Assembly: GCA_023426125.1 (NCBI GenBank) | Contig: JAFABI010000017.1 | Coordinates: 314,280 to 378,279 of the forward strand | DNA: 64,000 bases | Origin: Bacillota bacterium | Lineage (GTDB): Bacteria > Bacillota > Clostridia > Acetivibrionales > DTU013 | Direction: 5' to 3' | Shown here: positions 26,475 to 36,354 of the stretch, in pieces | How positions within the stretch are numbered: the first letter of the stretch is position 1 | How the letters are laid out: every line of letters begins with the position of its first letter | Position numbers and translations under genes: made by a program | Notes under the pieces: generated by a model | Seen by the model: only the letters and a program-made list of their open reading frames with translations | Told to the model about the DNA's origin: nothing | Databases searched by the model: none

Positions 26475-26518
26475 ACGGCTTTTTGCAGTAAAATCAAATT
26501 TAATTGGAGGACATTATA

Positions 26519-26929
26519 ATGTCAGAGGCTAAAGTCATCAACTCGTGGGAGGTAAAGCCGTTTTCACTGGACGACTCCTACGATTCCAGGATGTTATTGG
26601 ACAACATCGTAGCCGGAGCTGAGACAGTACAGATCAATGAGGGAACATTGAGAGGCGGAGGTAAAACAGAGGAAAGCGTACATAAGGATAATGAAATTTA
26701 TTATGCTGTAAAAGGGGAAGCCATTCTCACGCTGGGGGACAAGAGCAGCTGTATCAAGCAAGGCAGTCTTGTATTCATACCCGGAGGAGTAAGCCACGCG
26801 CTGGAAAACAAAAGTCAGACCGAGGATTTCGTTTTACTGACCTTTTGGATGGATGCAAAACAGAATGATGTGTACGAATTGCGGATGAAGGCGTGGGGGA
26901 AATCATTCAAGACGATACATGAAGATTGA
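26519..26929 (+). CDS. small cupin-domain protein
   Basis: 136 residues, single cupin barrel. Metal-site residues are seen in VHKDNEIYYAVKGEA (motif 1, with His and Glu) and FIPGGVSHALEN (motif 2, with His). The start at 26519 follows GGAGG by 8 bases; an upstream TTG overlaps the ribosome site. It is last in the GntR-headed operon and may be an isomerase, an epimerase or a sugar-binding accessory protein. Substrate unknown. Confidence 0.85.
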   Translation: MSEAKVINSWEVKPFSLDDSYDSRMLLDNIVAGAETVQINEGTLRGGGKTEESVHKDNEIYYAVKGEAILTLGDKSSCIKQGSLVFIPGGVSHALENKSQTEDFVLLTFWMDAKQNDVYELRMKAWGKSFKTIHED

Positions 26930-27031
26930 TATTGATACCGGTCTAGCGCAAGCACAGCCATATGCCGTCTGAGCAGGGCGTTTATGTGAATGCTGGGGAA
27001 ACTCACGGGTTAAAAAAACTTTACGAAACAG

Positions 27032-27061
27032 TTTACAAAACAATGAAACGAGCATTATAAT
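27032..27061 (+). promoter_or_regulatory. promoter of the large transport operon
   Basis: TTTACA (27032-27037) and TATAAT (27056-27061) are separated by 18 bp. The -35 region overlaps a direct repeat TTTACGAAAC/TTTACAAAAC (about 27020-27041) that could bind a regulator. It lies 53 bp before the first binding-protein gene. Confidence 0.55.
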
Positions 27062-27113
27062 ATTACTATATCAAAAGTGCTTATAGTGCCTAATAATAAA
27101 GGGAAAGGCAGAT

Positions 27114-30035
27114 ATGATTATGAGGTCCCGAAAAGGTATTGTATTTACACTTTCTTTGGCCATATTGTGCAGCGGCTTGATAAATAATACTCTGCCCGTG
27201 TCTGCGGAGGTATTGAAGGCTAACCCGAAATCAACCGTGGAACAGATTCTCAACGAACAAACGGAAGATGGCAATGACTATTTCCGATACATTAAGCAGA
27301 TTCCTGACAATAAGCCGCAGGAAAAAGTTGTGCTGGAAGCGGGCAGCGTTATTGCCGAAAAAAATGCAAGGCTTGAAGCGGTTGAGTCCGATTCTTTTAT
27401 CAGGGTGCAGGATGGCGGGCGTATATCCTGGAAGGCCAACATTCCTCAGGAAGGGCAATACCGGATGAAAATCCGGTACCGGTATTGCGATGATTTACGA
27501 ATAACAAACAGCAGCCTGGCCATTTATGTGAACGGCGCGATTCCCTTTTCCCAGGCGGAGAATATTGAATTGAACCGTCTCTGGAAAGACGCTTCAAAAA
27601 TCATGCAGGATGCTAATGGAAATGACGTGAGGCCGGCGCAAAAGCAGCTCCTTGAGACGGCGGAAGAGGAAATTACCGATAAAGCGGGCTATGTGAGAGA
27701 GCTTTATTTCAATTTGCGTCAGGGCTTGAATGAAGTAGCCATGGAGTTTAACGGCGCAGACGCGTACATAGAAAGCGTTACATTCTTTAATGAAAAGACC
27801 GTATCCTACGAAGATTATATAAAAAATAAAAATATTCAGACCTCTGTGAACTATCATCAGATGATACAGGCGGAGGAAATGCTGATGAAAAACGATTCAG
27901 CCCTGACATCAAGCATGGACAGAACCGGCCCGGCGACTATTCCCAGCGATCCGGTGAAGCGGAGGCGCAACATCCTGAACGGTAATGCTTATAGATTGCC
28001 GGGGCAGATTGTTTCGTACGAATTTACCGTGCCTCAGGACGGATATTATAAGCTGGGTATCCGCGCAAGGCAAAACCAGTCTGAGAATCTGGCGGCATAC
28101 AGGCGTATTACCATTGATAACAAATTACTCTTTTCAGAAATGGAGTCCATGTCGATCGCTTATTCGGAACGGTGGGGATTTTACCGGTTCGGCGGAGAGG
28201 AGCCTTATTTGTTCTATCTGGAAAAGGGCCGCCATTCTGTCAGCTTCGAAGTGGTGGCGGGGACTAACGGACGCCTGGCAAAACGCCTGGAAGACGCTGT
28301 TTACGTGATGAACGCCTTATACCGTAAAATAATAATGATCACAAGTACGGAGCCTGATTATTACAGGGATTATAATCTGGAAAAGGAAATACCGGAGCTT
28401 ATACCGGCATATAAAGAGTTGATTGTTGAGCTTAACGACCTGGTACGGGAAATCGAAAAGACGACAAATCAAAAAGGCGGCCAGGCCAGTATTTTAATGC
28501 AAATGGCTGTGCAGTTGGAGGAGTTTGTGGAGGATTCCGCGGTGATAACCGACCGCCTGAAATCTTACGAATCCAATATAGCGGCTGTTTCCTCTCTTTT
28601 GCTGACATTGCTGGAGCAGCCCTTAAGCATGGATTATATCGTCATCATGAGCGAAGACTATGAGATGAAGGATACGGAAGCAGGATTTTTTGAAAATCTC
28701 ATGTTCCAGGTGAAGGCGTTTATAGGGTCATTTTTCCATGACTATAAGTTTATTGGCAGCGGCTCAAAGGAAAGCCAGACGGAAGCCATCAGGGTGTGGT
28801 TTAACGGCGGACGTGAACAGGCGGAGATATTTAAGCAGCTTGTTGACGATGAGTTTACGCCGAAGTACGGCATAGGGGTTAAGCTTGAACTGGTTCAGGT
28901 CACTTTAACCCAGGCTGTATTGGCGGGGGTGGCTCCTGACGTTGTAATGAATGTCGCCCGGACCCAGCCGGTTAATCTGGCCGCAAGAGATGTTGTTATG
29001 GAATTGTCGCAGTTTGAAGGCTTTGATGAAATGACGGGCTGGTTTAACAAGGATGCGTACAGGCCCTACACATACCGCAACAAGGTGTACGGTCTGCCTA
29101 TTACGACGGAATATCACGCCATGTTTTACCGTAAGGACATACTGAAGGAATTGAATTTATCCGTGCCCGAGACGTGGGAGGAGCTGTATGCCATGATTCC
29201 CGTTATACAGCGGGCCAATATGAGGGTGGGCCTGCCCTATACGGTTATGACAGGCATGACAGGGGCCCAGTATACCAACCTGGCAATGACATCCCAGGCT
29301 GCATTTGATTCGGGTATGGGAGCCAAGGATATTTTTCCAACATTACTGCTGCAAAAAGGCGGCCGATTTTATAATGACGACCTGACAAAGGTCGCTCTGG
29401 ACAGCCCTGACGCGCTGTCCGCATTTAAAGAGTATACTGAATTTTATACCAAATACGGTTTCGACCTGGAATATAATTTCTATAACCGTTTCAGGACAGG
29501 GGAAATCCCAATAGGGATCCAAAGCTACAATATATATAACCAATTGAAAGAGATGGCCCCTGAAATTAAAGGCTTGTGGGACATCGCTACCATCCCCGGA
29601 ACCTTGCGGGAGGATGGGACCATAGACAAAACAGAAGCAGCGCAAGGCTCAGCCTCTGTTATGATGAAGGATACCTCCAATCCGGAGGCTTCATGGAAGT
29701 TTATGAAATGGTGGGCCTCCGCAGAAGCGCAGACAGCTTACGGGCTGGAGCTTGAAACACTTATGGGGACAGCGGCAAGATATACGCCGGCCAACCTTCA
29801 GGCACTGGAACAGCTGCCCTGGAGCAAAAAAGAGCTGGCGGTGATAAAAGAGCAAATGTCACATGTCAAAGAGATTCCGGAGGTAGTCGGCGGCTATTAT
29901 ACATCCCGCGGAATCGACAACGCCTTCCGCAGCGTGTTGTTTGACAAACAGAACTATAGAGAATCAATCCTTGAACAAATCATGAAGATCAATGATGAGC
30001 TCGAACGAAAGAGAAATGAAGAAGGCATAAGGTAA
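27114..30035 (+). CDS. very large secreted ABC solute-binding protein with N-terminal carbohydrate-binding-like domains
   Basis: 973 residues. The signal peptide has an AEV-type cleavage near residue 30 (LCSGLINNTLPVSAE); there is no lipobox. Residues about 70-420 hold two beta-rich segments (PQEGQYRMKIRYRYCD; VPQDGYYKLGIRARQNQ) like CBM35-type modules. A helical linker follows, then a family-1 extracellular solute-binding domain in the last 400 residues (VWFNGGREQAEIFKQL, AVLAGVAPDVVMN, YGLPITTEYHAMFYRKD, ASWKFMKWWAS). Usual family-1 binding proteins are about 430-550 residues, so this one is nearly doubled. The permeases for import follow directly. It probably captures long oligosaccharides. 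Confidence 0.88.
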   Translation: MIMRSRKGIVFTLSLAILCSGLINNTLPVSAEVLKANPKSTVEQILNEQTEDGNDYFRYIKQIPDNKPQEKVVLEAGSVIAEKNARLEAVESDSFIRVQDGGRISWKANIPQEGQYRMKIRYRYCDDLRITNSSLAIYVNGAIPFSQAENIELNRLWKDASKIMQDANGNDVRPAQKQLLETAEEEITDKAGYVRELYFNLRQGLNEVAMEFNGADAYIESVTFFNEKTVSYEDYIKNKNIQTSVNYHQMIQAEEMLMKNDSALTSSMDRTGPATIPSDPVKRRRNILNGNAYRLPGQIVSYEFTVPQDGYYKLGIRARQNQSENLAAYRRITIDNKLLFSEMESMSIAYSERWGFYRFGGEEPYLFYLEKGRHSVSFEVVAGTNGRLAKRLEDAVYVMNALYRKIIMITSTEPDYYRDYNLEKEIPELIPAYKELIVELNDLVREIEKTTNQKGGQASILMQMAVQLEEFVEDSAVITDRLKSYESNIAAVSSLLLTLLEQPLSMDYIVIMSEDYEMKDTEAGFFENLMFQVKAFIGSFFHDYKFIGSGSKESQTEAIRVWFNGGREQAEIFKQLVDDEFTPKYGIGVKLELVQVTLTQAVLAGVAPDVVMNVARTQPVNLAARDVVMELSQFEGFDEMTGWFNKDAYRPYTYRNKVYGLPITTEYHAMFYRKDILKELNLSVPETWEELYAMIPVIQRANMRVGLPYTVMTGMTGAQYTNLAMTSQAAFDSGMGAKDIFPTLLLQKGGRFYNDDLTKVALDSPDALSAFKEYTEFYTKYGFDLEYNFYNRFRTGEIPIGIQSYNIYNQLKEMAPEIKGLWDIATIPGTLREDGTIDKTEAAQGSASVMMKDTSNPEASWKFMKWWASAEAQTAYGLELETLMGTAARYTPANLQALEQLPWSKKELAVIKEQMSHVKEIPEVVGGYYTSRGIDNAFRSVLFDKQNYRESILEQIMKINDELERKRNEEGIR

Positions 30036-30059
30036 GAGCTTAAAGGAGGTAAGGGCGGT

Positions 30060-30989
30060 ATGGATTCATTGGCGCAGGGCACATTCGCGCGGGGTACGGC
30101 AAAAGACTCGTTTCTTACAAAATTAAAGCGTGGAAAAAGCAGTTACCTTTTCATGCTTCCATTTATGGTCACATTTTTTGTATTTATGGTGGTGCCCGTT
30201 GTAACGGTAGTCATACTCAGCTTTACCAATTTCAATATGGTAACGGCGCCTACCTTTGCCGGACTTAGCAACTATATCCGCCTATTCCTGAACGACGACG
30301 TGTTTTTGATTTCTATTAAAAACACCATGATATTCGCTTTTGTGACCGGCCCGGTTTCCTATGTGATATGTCTGCTGCTGGCCTGGCTGGTGAATGAGGT
30401 CAGGAAAGAATTGCGGGTGTTTTTTACTGTAATATACTATGCCCCGTCGCTGACAGGGAGCGCTGTGCTGATCTGGGTGTACATTTTCAGCGGCGACAGC
30501 TATGGCCTGGTGAACAGCCTTCTTATGAGACTGGGGATAATAAGCGACCCTGTAAAATGGCTTATTGACCCTCAATATAATTTTATTATATTGATGCTGA
30601 TTCAGGTGTGGCTAAGCCTGGGGACGGGATTTTTAGCCTTTATAGCAGGACTTTTGAGCATAGATAAGTCTATCTATGAAGCCGGCGCCATTGACGGCGT
30701 TAAAAACCGTTTTCAGGAATTGTGGTACGTAACGCTTCCCAGTATGAGGCCCCAGCTGATGTTTGGCGCCGTAATGCAGATTAGCGCTTCGTTTGCGGTA
30801 TCCGCCGTACCGATGGCTCTGACTGGATTTCCAAGCACGAATTACTCGACAAACACTGTTATAACTCACATTTTAGATACTGGGACCATTCGTATGGAAA
30901 TGGGGTATGCCTGTTCAATCGCGACGATTTTATTTTTCGTTATGGTGCTTACCCGAAACCTTGTGTCCCTGGTTGTTAAGAGCGATTAG
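30060..30989 (+). CDS. ABC sugar transporter permease 1 (UgpA/LplB-like), first set
   Basis: 309 residues with six membrane segments (LFMLPFMVTFFVFMVVPVVT at the N-terminus; the last near 280-300). The permease EAA loop reads EAGAIDGVKNRFQELWYVTLP, which docks the ATPase. GGAGG lies about 12 bases before the ATG. It forms a heterodimer with the next gene to import the ligand of the large binding protein upstream. Confidence 0.92.
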   Translation: MDSLAQGTFARGTAKDSFLTKLKRGKSSYLFMLPFMVTFFVFMVVPVVTVVILSFTNFNMVTAPTFAGLSNYIRLFLNDDVFLISIKNTMIFAFVTGPVSYVICLLLAWLVNEVRKELRVFFTVIYYAPSLTGSAVLIWVYIFSGDSYGLVNSLLMRLGIISDPVKWLIDPQYNFIILMLIQVWLSLGTGFLAFIAGLLSIDKSIYEAGAIDGVKNRFQELWYVTLPSMRPQLMFGAVMQISASFAVSAVPMALTGFPSTNYSTNTVITHILDTGTIRMEMGYACSIATILFFVMVLTRNLVSLVVKSD

Positions 30990-31073
30990 AAGATTGCTGT
31001 TTAGACCGGAATAGACGGTGCTGACAGTCTGACTGGTTACATTAAAGAGCGTTACATTAAAGGAGAGCTGAAA

Positions 31074-31931
31074 ATGGGTGTATATGCTAAAGAAAGAGTT
31101 GCACGCTCTAAAATAGGAAATGGCCTGGTCTTTCTATTCTTATCGCTGGTTGGCGTAGTGATGGTCGTCCCATTGTTATTTACGGTTTTACAGTCAATAA
31201 AGCCTATGGAAGAGATTTTCATTTTTCCGCCCCGCTTCTGGGTAAACCAGCCTACCCTGAAGAATTTCAGCAATCTTTTTATGCTGGCGTCGGATTTATG
31301 GGTACCCTTTTCGCGGTACCTGTTTAACAGCCTGTTTGTGACGGTTGCTTTAACGGCCATGCAGGTGGTGTTTGCTTCCATGGCGGCATATCCGCTGGCC
31401 AAGCATAATTTTATGGGGAAAAAGCTTTTATTCAATATGGTTGTGTTTGCGCTTTTATTTTCATATGATATCGTGTTTATTCCCCAGTATATTTTCATTT
31501 CAAAATTGGGCTGGGCGGACAGCTATATAGCCTTAATCCTGCCATCGGCCGCCTACTCTCTGGGGCTGTATCTGATGCGCCAGAACCTCCTTGGCTTCCC
31601 CGACTCCATTCTGGAATCTGCACGGATTGATGGGGCCAGTGAGGCTGTAATATTCTGGAGGATCGTCATGCCGGCAATGAAGGCGGTCTGGATGACAATG
31701 ATTGTATTTGCCTTCGGAACATTGTGGAGCCGGACGGATACGACATTTATCTACTCGGAGCAGTTAAAGAGCCTGCCTACGCTGATGCAGCAAATAGCAA
31801 ACAGCGGTATCGCCCGTATGGGAGTCGGTGCTGCCACATCGGTAATATTGATTATTCCTCCCATATTGGTTTTTATAATAACGCAAAGCAACGTAATGGA
31901 GACGATGGCGAATTCGGGATTGAAGGACTAG
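31074..31931 (+). CDS. ABC sugar transporter permease 2 (UgpE/LplC-like), first set
   Basis: 285 residues, six membrane segments beginning LVFLFLSLVGVVMVVPLLF. The EAA loop is ESARIDGASEAVIFWRIVMP. AAGGAG precedes the ATG. It ends 15 bp before the start chosen for the NHL-repeat membrane protein, so the genes are one transcript. No ATPase follows, implying a shared MsmX-like ATPase encoded elsewhere. Confidence 0.92.
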   Translation: MGVYAKERVARSKIGNGLVFLFLSLVGVVMVVPLLFTVLQSIKPMEEIFIFPPRFWVNQPTLKNFSNLFMLASDLWVPFSRYLFNSLFVTVALTAMQVVFASMAAYPLAKHNFMGKKLLFNMVVFALLFSYDIVFIPQYIFISKLGWADSYIALILPSAAYSLGLYLMRQNLLGFPDSILESARIDGASEAVIFWRIVMPAMKAVWMTMIVFAFGTLWSRTDTTFIYSEQLKSLPTLMQQIANSGIARMGVGAATSVILIIPPILVFIITQSNVMETMANSGLKD

Positions 31932-31946
31932 GGGGTGAAAGTCGGT

Positions 31947-34043
31947 ATGTTATTGAGAAAATCTGTTTTGAAAGCTTTATCCATTGCATTGCTGCTCATC
32001 ATAGCGCTTACTGTCCCTGTCAGCGCCGACGTTCCGTATTATTCCTACAACCAGACAAGGTGGAAGGACGCGGTGCCTGCGCCGGAGGCTTATGAGCCGG
32101 TTCATAAATTAATGGTGTCCAATCTGGGGGTAAAGGGAATTGAGAATTTAAAGGATTTCTGCTTTGATGCTCAGGGACAGCTGTATATACTGGATTCGTC
32201 CGGAAAGATTTTGATTTTTGATGCTGGATTGAAGCTGACGCGTGTCCTGGCTGAAGTGAAAAACAAGCAAGGAAACAGCGACCCGCTGAAAAATCCTTCC
32301 GGCATTTTTGCAGACGGACAGTCTATTTATATAGCAGACACCGGAAATTCCAGGGCGTTGAAATTAAACCGGCAAGGAGAAATTCAGACTCAGTATCTGA
32401 AGCCCGAGGACAGCGCGTATACGTCAGCAATTTATCAGCCGGTCAGGATATTGGCCGATGAATCCGAGATGGTTTACGTACTATCTGAAGGAGTGTACCA
32501 GGGCGTTATTTTATTCCGGGGAGACGGCGGCTTCGCCTCTTTCTACGGCAGCGCCCCGATACAGGTAACAGCCAGGGTAATTCTTGACCGCATCTGGAAG
32601 GGCCTTATGACAAAAAGCCAGCGGCAAAAAATGGCTCAATACGTTCCGGTCTCGTTTACAAATTTTGATATAGACGACAAGGATTTTGTATACACGTGCT
32701 CCTATTACACAAACGATGACCGGGAGCAAATCCGTCAATTAAACTATCTGGGCAAAAACATATATCCCTATACAAAAAATTTCGGCGAGCGTGAATTGGT
32801 ATATTATAAGGGCAACTCCGTAAAAACGAATTTTACTGATATTGAAGTGACGCAGGACGGTATCGTACTTGCGCTGGATTTGACAAGAAGCAGGGTGTAT
32901 GCCTTTGACCAGGAAGGCAGCCGCTTGTTTAATTTCGGGACGGCAGGCTCGATGAAAGGGGCTTTTGTCTCTCCCGCAGCAGTAGAAAGCTATAAGGATA
33001 TGGTTTATGTATTGGACTCTGGAAACTCGTCCATAACCATGTTTAGGCCGACACAGTTCGGAAGTCTTGTGCTGAAAGCCGTGTCGCTGTATTCGGAAGG
33101 CCAGTACCTGGAAGCTATGGAGCCATGGCGGGAGGTGCTTGCGATGAACTCCAATTTTGAATTGGCTTATACAGGAATCGGCGAGTCCCTTATGAAGCTG
33201 GGACGGTATGAGGAAGCGGTGTCCTGTTTCCGGCAGGGGTTCGAGCTAGAGCGGGAATCAAAAGCCTTTAAACAGTATCGTTCCCAGCTATTGCGGGAGA
33301 ATATGCCCATTGTGGTCACGGTGTTCTTACTGTTCCTCACATTTTTGCTATTGATTACAAATAAGAGTTTTCTGGCTTTTGTCAGAAGAAAGAGGAGCAA
33401 AGAAGAAAGGCCTGTCCGCAGCAAGGCGTTAATTGCCTTACGCTATCTGGGCCGGATCCTCACCCGTCCTGTTGAAACGCTGGATGAAATGAAGCACAAA
33501 AGGTATTACAATTTTGGTTTTGTTGGCGTTGTGCTGGTTGTATTATTTGCGGTAGAGATATTATCCAGGCAGCAGACGGGCTTCCGGTTTAATTATAATA
33601 ACCCTGAAGAGCTGAATATTTTTGTCCAGCTAAGCTTTACAGTGGTTCTGTTCATTATGTTTGTTGTGGCTAACTGGGGCGTTTGCTCAATCATGGATGG
33701 CGAAGGCCGTATCGGCGAAATCGCCACGGTATGCGCCTACGCGCTGAGCCCGTATATATTGTTCAGAATTGTGTACGTAGGGCTTTCCCGGATATTCACT
33801 TTGGAAGAGCAAGCCTTCCTGTCGGTGCTTATGGCAGTGGGCATCTTGTGGACAGTGTTTCTTGGATTTCAGGCGCTGCGGATTGTCCACCAATATTCGT
33901 CAGGAAAAACGGTTCTGATTATCCTGCTGTCCTTTATAGGCGTCGCAATTATTTTGTTTGTAGTGTTTTTACTGTTTGCATTGTTCAGGCAAATATACGC
34001 TTTTGGCTATTCGATTTATTCGGAGCTTGTATATAGGAACTAG
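31947..34043 (+). CDS. NHL-repeat/TPR/Yip1-like membrane protein
   Basis: 698 residues. The signal peptide (LSIALLLIIALTVPVSA) leads into an outer beta-propeller of NHL type (about 55-370: LKDFCFDAQGQLYILDSSGK, FADGQSIYIADTGNSRALKL, YKDMVYVLDSGNS). A TPR pair (about 385-445) follows, then a membrane helix (VVTVFLLFLTFLLLIT), a short basic cytoplasmic stretch and a C-terminal Yip1-like bundle of five helices (about 530-690). Such proteins recur between sugar-importer genes of Paenibacillus and Clostridia. The function is unknown; it may sense polysaccharide or organise the surface assembly. Start at 31947 has GGGGGTG 9 bases upstream; a GTG at 31935 lacks one. Confidence 0.75.
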   Translation: MLLRKSVLKALSIALLLIIALTVPVSADVPYYSYNQTRWKDAVPAPEAYEPVHKLMVSNLGVKGIENLKDFCFDAQGQLYILDSSGKILIFDAGLKLTRVLAEVKNKQGNSDPLKNPSGIFADGQSIYIADTGNSRALKLNRQGEIQTQYLKPEDSAYTSAIYQPVRILADESEMVYVLSEGVYQGVILFRGDGGFASFYGSAPIQVTARVILDRIWKGLMTKSQRQKMAQYVPVSFTNFDIDDKDFVYTCSYYTNDDREQIRQLNYLGKNIYPYTKNFGERELVYYKGNSVKTNFTDIEVTQDGIVLALDLTRSRVYAFDQEGSRLFNFGTAGSMKGAFVSPAAVESYKDMVYVLDSGNSSITMFRPTQFGSLVLKAVSLYSEGQYLEAMEPWREVLAMNSNFELAYTGIGESLMKLGRYEEAVSCFRQGFELERESKAFKQYRSQLLRENMPIVVTVFLLFLTFLLLITNKSFLAFVRRKRSKEERPVRSKALIALRYLGRILTRPVETLDEMKHKRYYNFGFVGVVLVVLFAVEILSRQQTGFRFNYNNPEELNIFVQLSFTVVLFIMFVVANWGVCSIMDGEGRIGEIATVCAYALSPYILFRIVYVGLSRIFTLEEQAFLSVLMAVGILWTVFLGFQALRIVHQYSSGKTVLIILLSFIGVAIILFVVFLLFALFRQIYAFGYSIYSELVYRN

Positions 34044-34077
34044 AGACTAGAAGCTAGAGGTTGGAAGAGGGGTCGGT

Positions 34078-36354
34078 ATGAAAAAAGTGAAGTGGATGGT
34101 AGTTGCAATAAGTTTTTGTACAGCCTTGATGATGGTATCATGTACGGATAGAGCGGCTCAAAATACCTTGCTTGCCGGCGACGCTCCTTCCCGGACGGTT
34201 ATAAAGGCTTTAGAGGTTTATACGCCTAAAGGTGAACCTGAGGGTATGGAGTATATAACCCAAAACGGCTATGTGGCTTTGTACGCGGATATGGGCAGCG
34301 GCGCTTTTGCAGTGGAGGATATGCGGGACGGAACCCTATGGTATAGCAATCCTTCAGACAGCGAGGAGGATAATGTCGCTGCCGGCGCGGTTAAAAACCA
34401 GGTGTATTCCCAACTGCTGGTAACAGATATTGAGCCTTCAACCAAAACCGTAAAGACGAAAAACTCTTATATAGCATGCGAGAAAAAAGGTGGGATAACG
34501 GTTAGCAGGCACGAACAGGGGATTACGGTATTGTACCGTTTTGTAAAAGAGGAGTATGAAATCCCGGTTGTTTACACCTTACTTGAGGACAGCGTCAGCG
34601 CAAGGATAGATACGAAAAATATTAAGGAAAACGGGGCAGAGCGTATTTTAAAAATCAGCTTATTGCCTATGATGGGAGCCCAGAATCAGAATGCCGAAGG
34701 TTATTTGCTGCTGGCGGGAGGCAGTGGTTCGCTGATACGGTTTAATAACGGAAAGACAGCCAACACCTCCATGTACCGTGCACAGGTGTATGGAGAGGAT
34801 CCCGTATATGTACAGACACAGCGGCAAAATATCCAGGAGAACTATTCCCTGCCTGTGTTTGGGATTCAGGCGCAAAACCATGGCTTGCTTGCGATTTCAG
34901 ATGCGGGTGCTGCGGAAGCCTTTGTGAATGCTTCGGTTAACGGCTTGCTCACCAGCTATAGCAACGCGTATTTTGAATTTCAAATCAGGGGGAGCCAGTC
35001 GGTGACCATCGGCGATGCCGGCAACGCCAGCAGTATCGATGTGTATGCCTATGAATCAAAAGATATTAAGGTCGGCCCCTTAGGCGTCCGTTACTTCCTT
35101 TTAGGTACGGACAGCGAAGGCCTTTCGGGAATGGCGGGGGTAACCAGGGAATATCTTATCACCAACCTGGGCTTAAAGCCGTCGGTTTCTGAAACAGCGC
35201 CTGTCTATTTATCTGTTCCCGGCGCTATGCAGTATTTCTCTTCCTTTATGGGTATACGGACCAATGTGGTGGATGGGACGGCTACGCTGGGGCAGACGTT
35301 GAGTATGGCGTCCGGGCTGGAGTCACGGGGCGTCAGGGGAATGAGAGTATTGTATGACAATTGGAGCGCTTCCCAGCTTGACGGGAAGATTGTTTCCTCT
35401 CTGGATCTGATTGGCAAATGTGGCTCAAGACAGGACATGAAAAAGCTAAGCGAATATTTGCAGGCAGCGGATGGCAGCCTGGCCCTCACAGCCGGCAATT
35501 TATTTTACAATAAAAACGGAAACGGCGTTTCTCTCAGCCGTTCAAGCATCAGGGATATTAATGGTATGCCGTCTAAACAGCCTGTTTACCGGAGGGATGT
35601 CTTTTTCCCGGACGACGAGGCCCCAAGCGGACGGGTGCTGATTGCGCCAAGAGCTTCCGAGAGGCTTTCCGCGCTGGTAAACAGCATAGGGTCGGGCGGC
35701 GTCAACACTCAGGTTATGCTGGGGCAGTATGGAAATACGTTATATACCGATTTTGGGGAGGGCGGATACCGTAGATATCAGGTTGAAGAAAGTGTTAAGG
35801 CAACCCTGGCGGGACTGTCCGGGACTCAGTTCATAGGTGACAATGCCAATTTTTACGCGCTGCCTTATGTGGCTGAAGTAGTCAATATTCCGGGATATTC
35901 GACAGAATACGATATCGTAGATGAATCGGTGGCGTTTTATCAGATGGTACTGCATGGCGTTAAGCCTTATGGCAGCCGTGCCATCAACACTTACGGCAGT
36001 CCGCAGGACATGTACCTGCAATGTATCGCCACAGGGATGACCCCTCATTATGAGCTGATGTATTCAGGTGAGGCATTGATTCAAAAAACCGGGGAAAACA
36101 GTTATTACGGCGCGCAATACGCCTACTGGCAGGATACTATCGTAAAGCAGTATCAGGACTATGAGAAGCTGTATGAGAAAGCCGGCAGGGCTTATATAAA
36201 GGATATACAAAAGGTACGGCCGGAATTGGTTAAGACAGTATATGATAACGGTGTGTATACCCTTGTGAACTTCGGCGGCCAGGACATACAGTGGGGCAAC
36301 AGGCCGGTTCCTGCGAAAAGCTTTATTATTGTTGCAGAGGAGATGGGCGAATGA
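34078..36354 (+). CDS. DUF5696-type lipoprotein
   Basis: 758 residues. The signal peptide ends in the lipobox MMVSC. The N-terminal region is beta-rich (VALYADMGSGAFAVEDMRDG, TLWYSNPSD) and resembles a mutarotase/beta-sandwich fold; the C-terminal half resembles a glycoside-hydrolase-like barrel (MRVLYDNWSAS, FIGDNANFYALPYVAEVVNI). I recognise it as the DUF5696 family from its position and hallmark sequences; no activity is established. It sits between the two importer sets and its ATGA stop/start overlap couples it to the next permease. A role in binding or trimming the imported glycan is inference. Confidence 0.78.
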   Translation: MKKVKWMVVAISFCTALMMVSCTDRAAQNTLLAGDAPSRTVIKALEVYTPKGEPEGMEYITQNGYVALYADMGSGAFAVEDMRDGTLWYSNPSDSEEDNVAAGAVKNQVYSQLLVTDIEPSTKTVKTKNSYIACEKKGGITVSRHEQGITVLYRFVKEEYEIPVVYTLLEDSVSARIDTKNIKENGAERILKISLLPMMGAQNQNAEGYLLLAGGSGSLIRFNNGKTANTSMYRAQVYGEDPVYVQTQRQNIQENYSLPVFGIQAQNHGLLAISDAGAAEAFVNASVNGLLTSYSNAYFEFQIRGSQSVTIGDAGNASSIDVYAYESKDIKVGPLGVRYFLLGTDSEGLSGMAGVTREYLITNLGLKPSVSETAPVYLSVPGAMQYFSSFMGIRTNVVDGTATLGQTLSMASGLESRGVRGMRVLYDNWSASQLDGKIVSSLDLIGKCGSRQDMKKLSEYLQAADGSLALTAGNLFYNKNGNGVSLSRSSIRDINGMPSKQPVYRRDVFFPDDEAPSGRVLIAPRASERLSALVNSIGSGGVNTQVMLGQYGNTLYTDFGEGGYRRYQVEESVKATLAGLSGTQFIGDNANFYALPYVAEVVNIPGYSTEYDIVDESVAFYQMVLHGVKPYGSRAINTYGSPQDMYLQCIATGMTPHYELMYSGEALIQKTGENSYYGAQYAYWQDTIVKQYQDYEKLYEKAGRAYIKDIQKVRPELVKTVYDNGVYTLVNFGGQDIQWGNRPVPAKSFIIVAEEMGE

